Source of the DNA: Candidatus Ozemibacter sp.
GTDB taxonomy: Bacteria; Muiribacteriota; Ozemobacteria; Ozemobacterales; Ozemobacteraceae
Direction: 5' to 3'
Assembly: GCA_030446435.1 (NCBI GenBank)
Contig: JASURT010000004.1
Location: 1 to 41,482 of the forward strand
Length of the DNA: 41,482 bases
Below are positions 18,626-28,607 of the stretch, piece after piece. A program made the translations under genes and the position numbers. How positions within the stretch are numbered: position 1 is the first letter of the stretch; each line of letters opens with the position of its first letter. The notes beneath the pieces were generated by a model that saw nothing but the letters and a program-made list of their open reading frames with translations, was not told the DNA's origin and did no database searches.

Positions 18626-20827
18626 TTATTTATCAAGGCCTTCGCGTTTCAGAATCTCGAAGAAAACTTTCACGATTTCAGGGTCGAGCTGAGAACCTGC
18701 AGCCTTTTTCATTTCCTTTTTAACATAATCGAATGGAAAAGCATCACGATAGGGCCTATCGGCAATCATTGCGTCATATGTGTCGGCAACGGCAAGAATT
18801 CTTGCGCCAAGAGGAATCTGGTCAGCTTTTAGACCCAGCGGATACCCACTTCCATCAAACTTCTCATGATGATAAAGAGTCAGCGGCGCGATATCTTTTA
18901 GTAGTTCAACCCTTTCCATGATATTTGCGCCATATTCCGGGTGTCGTTGAAGTTCATTTATTTCCTCGGCGGTAAGGTGACCTTTTTTAGAAAGTATTAC
19001 ATCTTTCACGCCGATTTTGCCGATGTCGTGCAGAAGACCGGCATATCTGACAGTTTCAATTTCTTCTTCCGTTAAATCAAGCTCGATGGCGATTTTAACC
19101 GCGTATTCCATTACCTTGGTGCTGTGACCATGAGTATATGAATCTTTTGCTTCAATGGCCGCTGCCAGAGCCATTACCATAGACAAATACTGCTCTTTCA
19201 TGTTTGCGTAAAGCTGAGCGTTTTCAATGGCAATGCTGGCCTGGGATGCAAAGGTTGAAAGCAGATCGATCTCATCCTGAGAAAAATCACGTGGTTTACT
19301 GGTGTAAATTGTGATTACACCAATGGGCTTGCCTCGCTGCATAATTGGAACGGCCAGTAAACCGGCGAGCTTTTCGCGCTTTATCATTGTGGTATAACGG
19401 GTTCGTGGGTCTTTGCGCGCATCAACGACTGAAATCGGTAATTTTTGTGAGAAGCAGTTGCCGATGATGCCTTCGCCAACCCTTATGGCGGTAGAAGTGA
19501 GAAAAGATTTCGATAAGCCACGCGAAGCTCTGACTTCAAGCAGCTCCTGGGTTTCGTCAAGCAGTCTTAACTCGCATCTGAGCGCATTCATCATTTCCAT
19601 CGAGAAATTCACGATTGAATCCAGAACTTCATCGAGAACCAGCGTTGAAGTGATCGATTGAGAAATCTCAAATAGAACTGATATTTCATCTATTCTTCGT
19701 TCAAGATAAAGACGAATTTTAACGTTCTCTACGGCAGTAGAAAGCAAATTCGAAAGGGTGGTGAAAGTGCGAAGGTGTTCGCGGTTAAAAGCTTTGTTTC
19801 GGGTCGATGAAATGTTGATCAGGCCGATGTTTTTGCCCTGAACCGTTAAGGGAACGGTCAAAAAGGACTGAATTTTGCGACGAAAAACTTTTTCCATATT
19901 CAGGGTTTTCTGTCCGGGCAAAAACAGCTGCTGACATCTAACCAGGCGTGACTCTTTACCGTGTATTTTTAAGCTGATTTCATTTATGTGAGTCGATAGA
20001 TTATCAAGACTAGAAGGAGAAAGAGGCAGCTTTGAAACAAAATACCTGGTTTCCTCATCATCTTTGAACAGGCATACCACCCCCAGATCGTGCTGTATCA
20101 ATTGAGAGAGATACTCGAACGACAACCCGATCAAACCTTCGAGAGTTTGTACCGATGAAAACCTTTTGGCCAGAACGTTCAGCTTTTCCATTTCTCTGAT
20201 TCTGCTGCTTCGTTCTTCTTCCAGGTTTAGGTGTTCAATCGCCATAGCTGCAAGATTGGCAAAAACCGTGGCTTCTTCAAGGTCGTTTATGGTGAAGGAA
20301 TTTTTCTTTTTAAGGTTGCCTATCGAAACGACTCCAACGCATCTTGTATTGGTAGTGAGCGGAATAATTATCGCTGAGTTGAAAGGCGAATTTTTAAATA
20401 GACTGTCATTCATTTCTCCGCTGTATAACAGGCGTTGGCGGCTCGAAAAGGCACTGCGCATCAGTAGAGCTTCTCCGGTAAGGTCTTCTGCAGAAACCTT
20501 TGGCTGATTATTCGGAGGACAGGGGGCGAAACCGAATTCATCTTCTGAATTCAGAATTGTTCGGCGGTCAGGGCAGGGAATTGAAGCTGGGCGCTTTCTT
20601 CTTGCCCCAACGGCTTCAGAAATTTTAAGTTCATAGGTTTCGGCGTCGAGCAATAAAAAGTAGACTTCATCTGCGTTCAATGCTTCTTTAATCGATTTGG
20701 CCATTGATTTCAGCAGATCTGTCAGCTCCATACCCGATGAAAGGGCCATGGAAATATCTGAAAGTCGTGAAAGTCTTCTAAATGTCTGTTCGGTCGAATT
20801 GGTTAGTTTCTTTTTTTTAGCTGGCAT
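18626..20827 (-). CDS. GAF-domain HD-GYP c-di-GMP phosphodiesterase-like protein
   Basis: GHSTKVMEYA, GLLHDIGKIGV, RHPEYGANIME, YHHEKFDGSGYPLGL; GAF domains upstream. ATG (MPAKKKK) at 20827 assumed, overlapping the upstream gene by 11 bp; the track ORF extends to 20896. Confidence 0.9.
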   Translation of the reverse strand: MPAKKKKLTNSTEQTFRRLSRLSDISMALSSGMELTDLLKSMAKSIKEALNADEVYFLLLDAETYELKISEAVGARRKRPASIPCPDRRTILNSEDEFGFAPCPPNNQPKVSAEDLTGEALLMRSAFSSRQRLLYSGEMNDSLFKNSPFNSAIIIPLTTNTRCVGVVSIGNLKKKNSFTINDLEEATVFANLAAMAIEHLNLEEERSSRIREMEKLNVLAKRFSSVQTLEGLIGLSFEYLSQLIQHDLGVVCLFKDDEETRYFVSKLPLSPSSLDNLSTHINEISLKIHGKESRLVRCQQLFLPGQKTLNMEKVFRRKIQSFLTVPLTVQGKNIGLINISSTRNKAFNREHLRTFTTLSNLLSTAVENVKIRLYLERRIDEISVLFEISQSITSTLVLDEVLDSIVNFSMEMMNALRCELRLLDETQELLEVRASRGLSKSFLTSTAIRVGEGIIGNCFSQKLPISVVDARKDPRTRYTTMIKREKLAGLLAVPIMQRGKPIGVITIYTSKPRDFSQDEIDLLSTFASQASIAIENAQLYANMKEQYLSMVMALAAAIEAKDSYTHGHSTKVMEYAVKIAIELDLTEEEIETVRYAGLLHDIGKIGVKDVILSKKGHLTAEEINELQRHPEYGANIMERVELLKDIAPLTLYHHEKFDGSGYPLGLKADQIPLGARILAVADTYDAMIADRPYRDAFPFDYVKKEMKKAAGSQLDPEIVKVFFEILKREGLDK

Positions 20828-22943
20828 TGTAAATGGTGCTTTCTTCAAAGGTTCTGACCTGATTGCGGCCGTTGTCTTTCGCACGATAAAGGGCAATGTC
20901 TGCTGCCTCTATAAGGTTCGAAGTTTTTTCGCACTCGGTAACTCTGGTGCAGGCAACTCCGATTGATAATGTCACAGACAATTCCTGATCATCTTCTATG
21001 ATTTTCGATTCTTCAACTTTGCTGCGAATTCTTTCTGCAAAGTGTTTGGCCCCTTTCAATGAGGTTTCTGGAAGGATAACCGCGAACTCTTCGCCACCAT
21101 AGCGTGCAACCGTATCAATCTGTTCTCTTATTGAATGACCAAAAATTTCCGCCACATGGCGTAAAACTTTATCACCTACCAGGTGACCGTAGGTGTCATT
21201 GAATTTCTTGAAAAAATCTATGTCTATAACCATCAGTGACAAGGGTTTGTCGTAGCGTTTTGCCCTGATAAATTCATGTGCAAGGGTTTCCTGAAAATAT
21301 CGATGATTGAAAAGTCCGGTTAAAGGATCTGTAAAGGCGAGTTTTTCTGTGCGTTTATGAATCAGGGCATTTTTGATGCTGGTAATAAAAATACCCGTGA
21401 ACTGAGATGTGACATCCAATTCATGATTGGTGAAAGGGTCGTCAGTTGCTCTGGAAAGGTGTATCAATCCTGCAACACGGTCTCCTATGACTATAGGCAG
21501 ATGAAGAGTTTGTTTGAATTTGCCGTAAGGCTTTTTGATTGATTTTTGCGGTTTGAAGAACGCAGGTTTGAAAAAATTCTCTTCTGTAAGAGCCGGTTCA
21601 GATGGGTATTCTCTGAAAACACCAAAGATGTGTTTTGCCAGCGCATTCTGGTATCTGGGTGAAATCGACTCAGAAGGCTGAACTATCAGGCGGTATGTTT
21701 CATCAAGATCGTCAAATAAAAGTATCGCGATAGAGGTATAAGAAATGACTTTGCTGAATTGATTGAAGGCTTTTTGCAGAATTACATAGGGATCAAGAGT
21801 CGATGCCAGATCTTTGCTGATATCAAGAAAAATTCTATTTCTGGTGGCGTTTTCTAGAAGCATTACATGGTCTTCACGAATTCGCTGAAACATTTTCTCT
21901 CTTTCAAGGGCCATGCTGAGGTTTTGCGAAATGAGATAAAGAAAACGATAATGTTTTATCGCTTTGTCATGGTCGTCAGAGTGGTAATGCCTGCTTACTA
22001 AAAGAAGATGAGAAGGGTGGTTTTCGACCAGAAGAGGAATACAGAACAATTCTCTTGGCGTTTTGTTTTCTTCGAAAGTGAGCGATAAAGGTGGCTGAAT
22101 CTGTTCGTTCTCAAAAGAGCTGACAGGCCATGAATCCATAAGTTGCGTTCTTAGCCTGCTCGATACCGAATCGAACATTTCTTTCAGCTGCGATTCTTTA
22201 AGACGATGAGATGCCAGAATTTCAAATTCAGGCGATTTTTGATTCTTTTCCGGGTAGCCCTGCTCTTTAGATCTTGTAAGCTTGATTACCGCAGAGCGTT
22301 CTAGTCCGAGCAATTCTGACAGCTTGGTCAGAAAAAGATTCAGGCTTGTGAAAAAGTCGCTTGAGTCAGCAAGAACGCAGGATAAAGTGTAAAGACCGCT
22401 TATTTCACGGCGATTTTCATTGATTGTTTCAAGCAGATTTTCTTTTTCGATCAGCCCGGCAATTGTTGTATCTACCGAAGCAAGCTTTTCCAGATCAGAG
22501 CGGGTAAAACCATCCGTTCTGCCTTCGCGGTTGAAATTCATTACTCCGATGATTCTATTGCTTATCTTCAGGGGCACAGAAAGAAAAGAACCGTTGTTTT
22601 CACGATTTCTGAGTTTGATCTTTTCGTCAGCTTTTGCCAGGTCTTCTACTATAATTGGTTTTCCGCTCGCGAAAACTTTTCCGGCGATGCCTTCCGTAGC
22701 GGCGACTTTTGCAACCGGCCCTTTAGGCTTTCTTTTCAGGCGAGGGTGCTGTGATGAAACATAGAGTTTCAGACACTTTTCTTCTGAATCATAAACCATT
22801 ATCGAGCCTGAAGATGCATCGAGAAAAGATACGGTTTCTGAAATTACAGATTCGAGCAATTTGTGTAGATCACTGCTGTTTGCTGACTTTATGGCAAGTC
22901 GCGTGTGAAAATCAAGAATTTTTCTGGCTTCTTCTGTGACCAT
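20817..22943 (-). CDS. GAF-domain diguanylate cyclase (GGDEF)
   Basis: DPLTGLFNHRYF, DIDFFKKFNDTYGHLVGDKVL, ARYGGEEFAVILP; GAF-like domains in the N-terminal part. Confidence 0.92.
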   Translation of the reverse strand: MVTEEARKILDFHTRLAIKSANSSDLHKLLESVISETVSFLDASSGSIMVYDSEEKCLKLYVSSQHPRLKRKPKGPVAKVAATEGIAGKVFASGKPIIVEDLAKADEKIKLRNRENNGSFLSVPLKISNRIIGVMNFNREGRTDGFTRSDLEKLASVDTTIAGLIEKENLLETINENRREISGLYTLSCVLADSSDFFTSLNLFLTKLSELLGLERSAVIKLTRSKEQGYPEKNQKSPEFEILASHRLKESQLKEMFDSVSSRLRTQLMDSWPVSSFENEQIQPPLSLTFEENKTPRELFCIPLLVENHPSHLLLVSRHYHSDDHDKAIKHYRFLYLISQNLSMALEREKMFQRIREDHVMLLENATRNRIFLDISKDLASTLDPYVILQKAFNQFSKVISYTSIAILLFDDLDETYRLIVQPSESISPRYQNALAKHIFGVFREYPSEPALTEENFFKPAFFKPQKSIKKPYGKFKQTLHLPIVIGDRVAGLIHLSRATDDPFTNHELDVTSQFTGIFITSIKNALIHKRTEKLAFTDPLTGLFNHRYFQETLAHEFIRAKRYDKPLSLMVIDIDFFKKFNDTYGHLVGDKVLRHVAEIFGHSIREQIDTVARYGGEEFAVILPETSLKGAKHFAERIRSKVEESKIIEDDQELSVTLSIGVACTRVTECEKTSNLIEAADIALYRAKDNGRNQVRTFEESTIYNAS

Positions 22944-25807
22944 TATCGGGTTCCCTTGAATTTTAGTGTGAGTAAGGTTAGATCGTCGTGTGCTTCTTTA
23001 GAACCTCGCCATTTTATGGCTTCGGCAATCAGGTTTTCAGTGATTTCAGATGCGCTCAGTTCGCTGAAACAATCGAGAAAGCTCTCGATTCTATCGCTGC
23101 CGAACATTTCGTTGTTTTCAGAATGTTCTTCTGAAAGACCGTCGGTAAACATTATCAAACAGTCTGAATCGGTCATTTGAAATTCCTGTTTGTCATATTG
23201 TACCGGAAGGCCCTGTATTCCCAGTGGGGGGCCACCTTTTGTTTCAATCAGCCTGATTTCTTTGTTAAGTCTGACCATAAGAGGCCCGTGCCCGGCCGAA
23301 GACATCTCTGCCTTGCCGGTTCTGGGGTCGATGGCAACGATTTGCAGGGTAACAAAATGGTAAGAGTCGAGTTCTTTCGACAGCTTGTTGTTAACCTTTT
23401 CAAGAATGGTTGTCAGATCAACCGTGTCTTGAACTACAGATCTCAACACCATTCTTGAAACAGCCATCAGAATGGCTGCTGGCATGCCTTTGCCTGAAAC
23501 GTCGCCGAGCGCAGCGAGAATTCGGCCATCATCGAGGGGAATGATATCGAAGAAATCGCCGCCAATTTGCCGGGCAGGTATGCTTTTTCCGAACATTTCA
23601 ATATTTTGCGGTAGTTCTGCAAACGACTTCGGCAGCAACGACATTTGAATGTCTCTGGCATCTTTTAGCTGGCGGTCGAGCAGTTCTTTTTCATGCTTCG
23701 CTTCAAGAAATCTTACTTTTTCAAGTGCCGTTACCACGAGATGGGCTATGGCTTCGAGCAGTTGCTGATCCTGTTGAGTAAAGGTCAGGCCGTTGGCCTT
23801 GTTGTTAACATTGATGACTCCGATTACCTTTTCTTCACCTTTTCCGCGCTTGCTGACCAGAGGAACCGAAAGAAGAGATCTGTTCAGATAGTCTTCCATC
23901 GAACGTTTTCTGAACGCACCTTCTTTTTCGATATTATCAATACGAATCGATTTACCATGCTGGGCAACGAAGCCGGAAATTTCGCCACCAATCGGGATTT
24001 TGGTCGATTCTTTAATGCCCGGCGGCAGACCGAATTCTTTTCTTATGAAGAGAAATTGCTCGGTTTCATCAAGGGTTAAAAAAGAGATTCGGTTAACCTT
24101 CAGTAGCCGACGAATGATGGCGATCATTTCATCAAAAAGAGAATCTGAGTCGGAAAGCTTTGACATTAACCCTTCAAGCGCTTTTATGGTGTCGAGTTTT
24201 TCGGCATAATTTCGCGCAACCTGCAAAGAAGCACCAATGCCGTTGAGCAGAATAGGTATGAGCTTTTGCAGAGTTTCTTCTGATAGATGTTTGTTAGCAG
24301 AATGTTCATAAAGAATTACCGCTCCAAGCGATCTTGGGGTAAGCAGATCTGGCGAAATTACCTGGGCTTGCGGGGTTGCCGAAAGGGGCAGAATATAACG
24401 AATCGGCAGCGGGTAACGTCCGTCGCGATTGTCAAATACGGCTCCTTCGTTTATAAGGTCATAAATATAAGGGTGTTCATTCATCGCGGAATGAATATCA
24501 AAATTCTCAGGAACCGGGCCGCCAAGTTGGGTGGTTACTTCGAGTTCCTGAGTTTCAAGCGAATTGATAAGAATTGCGCCGGAATATTGGCGAAACAGGT
24601 TGTTAAGGCTTTCTACCAGCTTAAACAGTATCGCGCCGATGTCTACCGACGAGTTGATCGTGTTACAGGTTTGGTTAATCTGCTGCAGCATTCTTGCTTC
24701 AAGAGCCTCTCGGCGAAGCTGGTGCAGATGACTGAAATAAAAGCCAAGCTGATTGGCCAGCATGGGCAAAATCTTTGACCTGTGATTGATATAGCGACCA
24801 AGATTGTTTTTCGATGTGAATATTCCCAGGTGACCAAAGCTTATACCGCCGGCCTGGCATGAAAAAACCAGCGGGATCAATCTTTCTTTACGGTCCTGGC
24901 CCGCTTCATTTCTGATAATATCGCGCGATATTATTGAGCGTTCGGCCAGAGCATCGAATTGTTTTACCGCATCGATCATCTCGCGAACATCGTCATCCAT
25001 TTCCTGCTCAGGCAGAAGAGAAGTTACCACAAGCTCATGCATAAAACCCGGTGCGGCATTTTGCAAAATGAAAACTGTATGAAGGTTCAATTCCTGTTGA
25101 ACCCTTGTCATAAATCTTACCAGAACCGGCTTGTCTTCTTCGAACCATTGCGACGCCTGCAGTTTTTCCTGTTCTATGGTTAGGGCGATTGCCCGGTTGT
25201 TTGCAGTAAGAATCAGCTGGGTTTCACGTATGAAAGATAAAAGCCTGTCTAAATCATTGCTCGATCTGGTTAAAAGATGCTCGGCGAATTGATATTTCGA
25301 AAAAAGCTTATTTGCGAGCAAATCAGAAAAAAGATGCCATTCTTCAAGATTTTGACATTCATCTGGGAATTCGCTCTTGATTATCAATATAAGATCGCCG
25401 AGGTGGTAGCCGTCAGTAATATAAGGGCTGACAAAAACGAAAAAATCTTCGCCGTTAAACCGTTTTCTGTGCCAACTTTCAAGTTTTAAGGTTTCGCTGT
25501 CAGAAAGGTTGCCCGAAAAATCGGTTGCTGATTCAATTTCTTCAAGAAATGCTTTATCTGAGGCAATATAGTGCCATGAGCCATCGATTTTTCCAGAATA
25601 GATTCTTAGAACTACCCCTGAAAATCCTTCCAGTTCTTCCAGAAAGTTGGTTGATAACTCGGAAGCCTGGTGAAAAGTAGAAATTTCTTCAGCTTTAAGA
25701 AGGGTTTTTAGAAAAGAGTTTTTCAATTTTTGCTCCGGGTTGGGGGTAGCAGAATATGCGCTTGATTCTTGAAAAGTATAAACCTTTTTCTTTGCCTGTT
25801 CAAGCAT
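22943..25807 (-). CDS. GAF-domain SpoIIE/RsbU-type PP2C serine phosphatase
   Basis: DARDIQMSLLPK, IGGDFFDI, LGDVSGKGMPAAILM, SSAGHGP, IMFTDGLSEEHS. Confidence 0.92.
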   Translation of the reverse strand: MLEQAKKKVYTFQESSAYSATPNPEQKLKNSFLKTLLKAEEISTFHQASELSTNFLEELEGFSGVVLRIYSGKIDGSWHYIASDKAFLEEIESATDFSGNLSDSETLKLESWHRKRFNGEDFFVFVSPYITDGYHLGDLILIIKSEFPDECQNLEEWHLFSDLLANKLFSKYQFAEHLLTRSSNDLDRLLSFIRETQLILTANNRAIALTIEQEKLQASQWFEEDKPVLVRFMTRVQQELNLHTVFILQNAAPGFMHELVVTSLLPEQEMDDDVREMIDAVKQFDALAERSIISRDIIRNEAGQDRKERLIPLVFSCQAGGISFGHLGIFTSKNNLGRYINHRSKILPMLANQLGFYFSHLHQLRREALEARMLQQINQTCNTINSSVDIGAILFKLVESLNNLFRQYSGAILINSLETQELEVTTQLGGPVPENFDIHSAMNEHPYIYDLINEGAVFDNRDGRYPLPIRYILPLSATPQAQVISPDLLTPRSLGAVILYEHSANKHLSEETLQKLIPILLNGIGASLQVARNYAEKLDTIKALEGLMSKLSDSDSLFDEMIAIIRRLLKVNRISFLTLDETEQFLFIRKEFGLPPGIKESTKIPIGGEISGFVAQHGKSIRIDNIEKEGAFRKRSMEDYLNRSLLSVPLVSKRGKGEEKVIGVINVNNKANGLTFTQQDQQLLEAIAHLVVTALEKVRFLEAKHEKELLDRQLKDARDIQMSLLPKSFAELPQNIEMFGKSIPARQIGGDFFDIIPLDDGRILAALGDVSGKGMPAAILMAVSRMVLRSVVQDTVDLTTILEKVNNKLSKELDSYHFVTLQIVAIDPRTGKAEMSSAGHGPLMVRLNKEIRLIETKGGPPLGIQGLPVQYDKQEFQMTDSDCLIMFTDGLSEEHSENNEMFGSDRIESFLDCFSELSASEITENLIAEAIKWRGSKEAHDDLTLLTLKFKGTR

Positions 25808-26053
25808 CGAATCTTTGCTGACAGGGGTGATAAGCAGTTCGGCCGAATTTGCTGATGATTTCTATGCAAAATTGCTCTAGGCAAGCCTTTAAAGGAAAAA
25901 GCGGATGCGTCTTTAAAGCCGTTCAGTTACAATGCAATGTACAGCGTTTCCTTGTGACACTGACAAAATTAGGATGTCTTCTTTAAAGTTTAAAACTTTT
26001 ATTTGTCTGAAACGTAGTATAAAATAAAATTGAATTCTTTGTAGGAGAAAGAT

Positions 26054-27151
26054 ATGAAAAGGCTTCTTTCTTTAACGGTTCTCGCAGCTTTGATGCTCAG
26101 TTCGCCAGCTTCAGCCGGTACAAATCCTTTCGCCGGTGAAGAAGTTAAAATTGAGCAGTCATCCGCCAGGGCGGCTGCAAGCAATGAAAAAGTGGTTTTG
26201 TCAGGAAAAACTAACGTAAGCCGGGCTGATCTTGATAAGGCCATTGGCAAACTAGAGGAAGCGAATAAAAATTATTCTGAGCTTCTGAAAAAATTTGCCA
26301 AAGATCCTTCTAAATTTGCCGACGAAAATGGCGATTACAGGGACTTTATCAAGCAATTAGAGCAACTTTCGAAACGGCTTACCGAGATTTCTGAAAAACT
26401 AAAAAAAATAGCTGAAACCCTGCCGGAAAAGGCTGCTGAAAAGCCGAAAAACGACAAACCCAAGAATGACAAGCCAAAAACTATCGAAGGTACGGTAAAA
26501 GTTGGCACCAGTCTTAACGTAAGGACCGGACCCTGGGGAACCATCATCGGCAGCCTTCGCAACAACAATAAAGTTAAAATTCTCAGCAAGAGTGGCGATT
26601 GGTATAAGATCGATTACAAAGGCAAAACAGCATATGTTCACGCCAACTATGTAAGCACTCCTGATAAGAAAGCAGGCACAACTCCGGTCAAAACTCCGAA
26701 AGCTGCGCCCAAAGCTGCTCCAAAAAACAGCGTCAGGTCTGGCGGCGGATTGACTTCAGCGCCTTGTTCGCCTATGCCATCGAGAGCTTCAAGTGAATTT
26801 GGCTGGAGAACACACCCCACATTGCGAACAAGAAAATTTCATAGTGGTATCGATCTGCCGGTGCCAAACGGCACCAGACTTAATGCTCTTGGTAATGGCA
26901 CGGTTGTGGCCGTTGGCTATGAATCAGGCGGTGGAAGATATATCAAAGTAAGATATGACAATGGCTACGAATCATTCTACTGCCATCTTAAAAGCACTTC
27001 AGCGAAAAAGGGTCAGCGAGTTTCTGCCGGTCAGGAAGTTGCCCGATCAGATAACACCGGCCAATGGACTACCGGGCCTCATCTGCATTTCGGTCTGAAG
27101 AAAAACGGTCAGTATGTTAATCCAAGGTCAGCGGGAATTCCGTTGCCGTAG
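26054..27151 (+). CDS. Secreted SH3-domain M23 family peptidoglycan endopeptidase
   Basis: Signal peptide, SH3 (GTSLNVRTGPWGTIIGSL...AYVHANYV), M23 core FHSGIDLPVPNGT...GPHLHFGL. Confidence 0.92.
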   Translation: MKRLLSLTVLAALMLSSPASAGTNPFAGEEVKIEQSSARAAASNEKVVLSGKTNVSRADLDKAIGKLEEANKNYSELLKKFAKDPSKFADENGDYRDFIKQLEQLSKRLTEISEKLKKIAETLPEKAAEKPKNDKPKNDKPKTIEGTVKVGTSLNVRTGPWGTIIGSLRNNNKVKILSKSGDWYKIDYKGKTAYVHANYVSTPDKKAGTTPVKTPKAAPKAAPKNSVRSGGGLTSAPCSPMPSRASSEFGWRTHPTLRTRKFHSGIDLPVPNGTRLNALGNGTVVAVGYESGGGRYIKVRYDNGYESFYCHLKSTSAKKGQRVSAGQEVARSDNTGQWTTGPHLHFGLKKNGQYVNPRSAGIPLP

Positions 27152-27173
27152 TTTTTCGATAAGGGTGATAAAA

Positions 27174-28184
27174 GTGAATAAGAAAATAAAATTATTGTTT
27201 TTGATTATGGTTGTTTCTGCCGCGCTGATTTCTGCGGCAGTTGCCCAGGAAGGCGAATTCAAGAGAATCAATGCTCTAAACTATCATAAGAGTATGTTCT
27301 CGGCCCAGCAGCCCACAGAATTGCTCAGAATACCTCTTGGTTCAGGCAGATCAGAAGTGGGTGGAGGCGAACAAGATCCTGAAGTCTATACCGAGGGCGT
27401 GCCGTTCGCTTTCAGACCAGTTGAAAATGGAAAAGTCTGGGTATTGGATTCAGCCAATCAGGCTTTGAAGCTGTTTGCCGCCGACGGGTCGGTAATGAGA
27501 AACTTCTCACTGAAAGAATATGGCAAAATTGTAAGAGATTTTGCACTTGATGGCGAGCATGGTTTCTGGTTGCTCAGTCCGATTGAAGGCTTTATTTACA
27601 GGCTCAATGAAAAGGGTGAAGAGGTAAGTAAAATAGAGGGCTTTTTCGATGCGCGTGCTATTGAATCATCAGTAAGAGGTGATCTGCTTGTCGATATGCC
27701 TTTGCTTGCATCTGTGTTGAGATTTGGTTCTGACGAGCTTTTGCGTGACCAGCTTCCTTACGGCAATGGTTTGAGTCTGGTCGAGGGAACTGGTGGAAAA
27801 TTGCTCGGTCTTGAAGTTTCTGAAAAGAATGTTAAACTTAATCTCCGCTCCGTTGCCTCACCATCACAGGACATTACTCTGGCAGAATTTCCTCTGTTGA
27901 TAAAAGACGAGGCCGTGAAATATGCCGGTGCCGAAATTCTCGGCAAAGATGCATCAGGCAATCTTTACCTGAATCTTATTGCCTGTCATGATCAGGGGCC
28001 GATTTATCAGGACCGGTTGTTGAAATGTACGATTCTCGGCAAAATACTGGCTCAGACCGATATTTTAACCGTGCCATGTCTTACACCAGATTTGCCCAGA
28101 ACCAGGGTTGTCACTCCGGATGGCAATGTTATGACTTTCTATCTGAAGGGTAATGACTACGTTCTCGCAGTGTACAAAATTTGA
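27174..28184 (+). CDS. Hypothetical secreted protein, possible beta-propeller/NHL-like
   Basis: GTG start (VNKKIKLLFLIMVVSAALISAAVAQ) after the M23 stop, so the track start at 27114 is probably too early; repeated short beta-strand-like segments (VWVLDSANQALKLFAADGSVMRNF). Confidence 0.6.
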   Translation: MNKKIKLLFLIMVVSAALISAAVAQEGEFKRINALNYHKSMFSAQQPTELLRIPLGSGRSEVGGGEQDPEVYTEGVPFAFRPVENGKVWVLDSANQALKLFAADGSVMRNFSLKEYGKIVRDFALDGEHGFWLLSPIEGFIYRLNEKGEEVSKIEGFFDARAIESSVRGDLLVDMPLLASVLRFGSDELLRDQLPYGNGLSLVEGTGGKLLGLEVSEKNVKLNLRSVASPSQDITLAEFPLLIKDEAVKYAGAEILGKDASGNLYLNLIACHDQGPIYQDRLLKCTILGKILAQTDILTVPCLTPDLPRTRVVTPDGNVMTFYLKGNDYVLAVYKI

Positions 28185-28193
28185 AAAATACTA

Positions 28194-28222
28194 TTGAAAA
28201 ATCAGAGATAGCATGTTACACT
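28194..28222 (+). promoter_or_regulatory. Putative sigma70 promoter for rpsT (TTGAAA-17 bp-TACACT)
   Basis: Hexamers at 28194-28199 and 28217-28222 with 17 bp spacing, 38 bp before the rpsT ATG. Confidence 0.6.
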
Positions 28223-28259
28223 TAGAATCCTGATTTTGAATTTAAGAAAGGTGATTAAC

Positions 28260-28532
28260 ATGGCTAATACATTGTCAGCAGAAAAAAATGCTCGTAAAGC
28301 TGCTCGTCGTCACACTCGTCGTGTGGCTGTAAAGTCTGAACTCAAGACTTATCGTAAGAAAGCTCTTGCTGCCGCTGAAACCAAACAGTCGGCTGAAGAC
28401 GTTAAAAGACTTACTACCGAGGCTGTAAGAAAAATCGCTAAAGCAGCTTCTAACAAGTATATTCATCCAAGAACTGCTGCAAGAAAAATCAGCCGTCTTG
28501 TAAAGGCTATCAACAGAGCTCAGAACGCCTGA
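28260..28532 (+). CDS. rpsT: 30S ribosomal protein S20
   Basis: MANTLSAEKNARKAARRHTRRVAVKSELKTYRKKAL...IHPRTAARKISRLVKAIN; ATG at 28260 with AAGAAAGG upstream. Confidence 0.95.
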   Translation: MANTLSAEKNARKAARRHTRRVAVKSELKTYRKKALAAAETKQSAEDVKRLTTEAVRKIAKAASNKYIHPRTAARKISRLVKAINRAQNA

Positions 28533-28566
28533 TTTTTATTTAGCATTCTAAGAATTAACTTATTAG

Positions 28567-28605
28567 CCATTTCCCGGAGATGCCAAGGGTATCTCCGGTT
28601 TATGG
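28567..28605. terminator. Hairpin terminator between convergent rpsT and holA
   Basis: CCGGAGAT (28574-28581)/ATCTCCGG (28591-28598) perfect stem, extended by CCAT/ATGG, followed by a T-rich stretch. Confidence 0.7.
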
Positions 28606-28607
28606 TT

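Noticed and set aside
26441-26485. KPKND repeats in the M23 peptidase as a tandem repeat element
   Set aside because: Short low-complexity Lys/Pro linker between domains, common in secreted peptidases.
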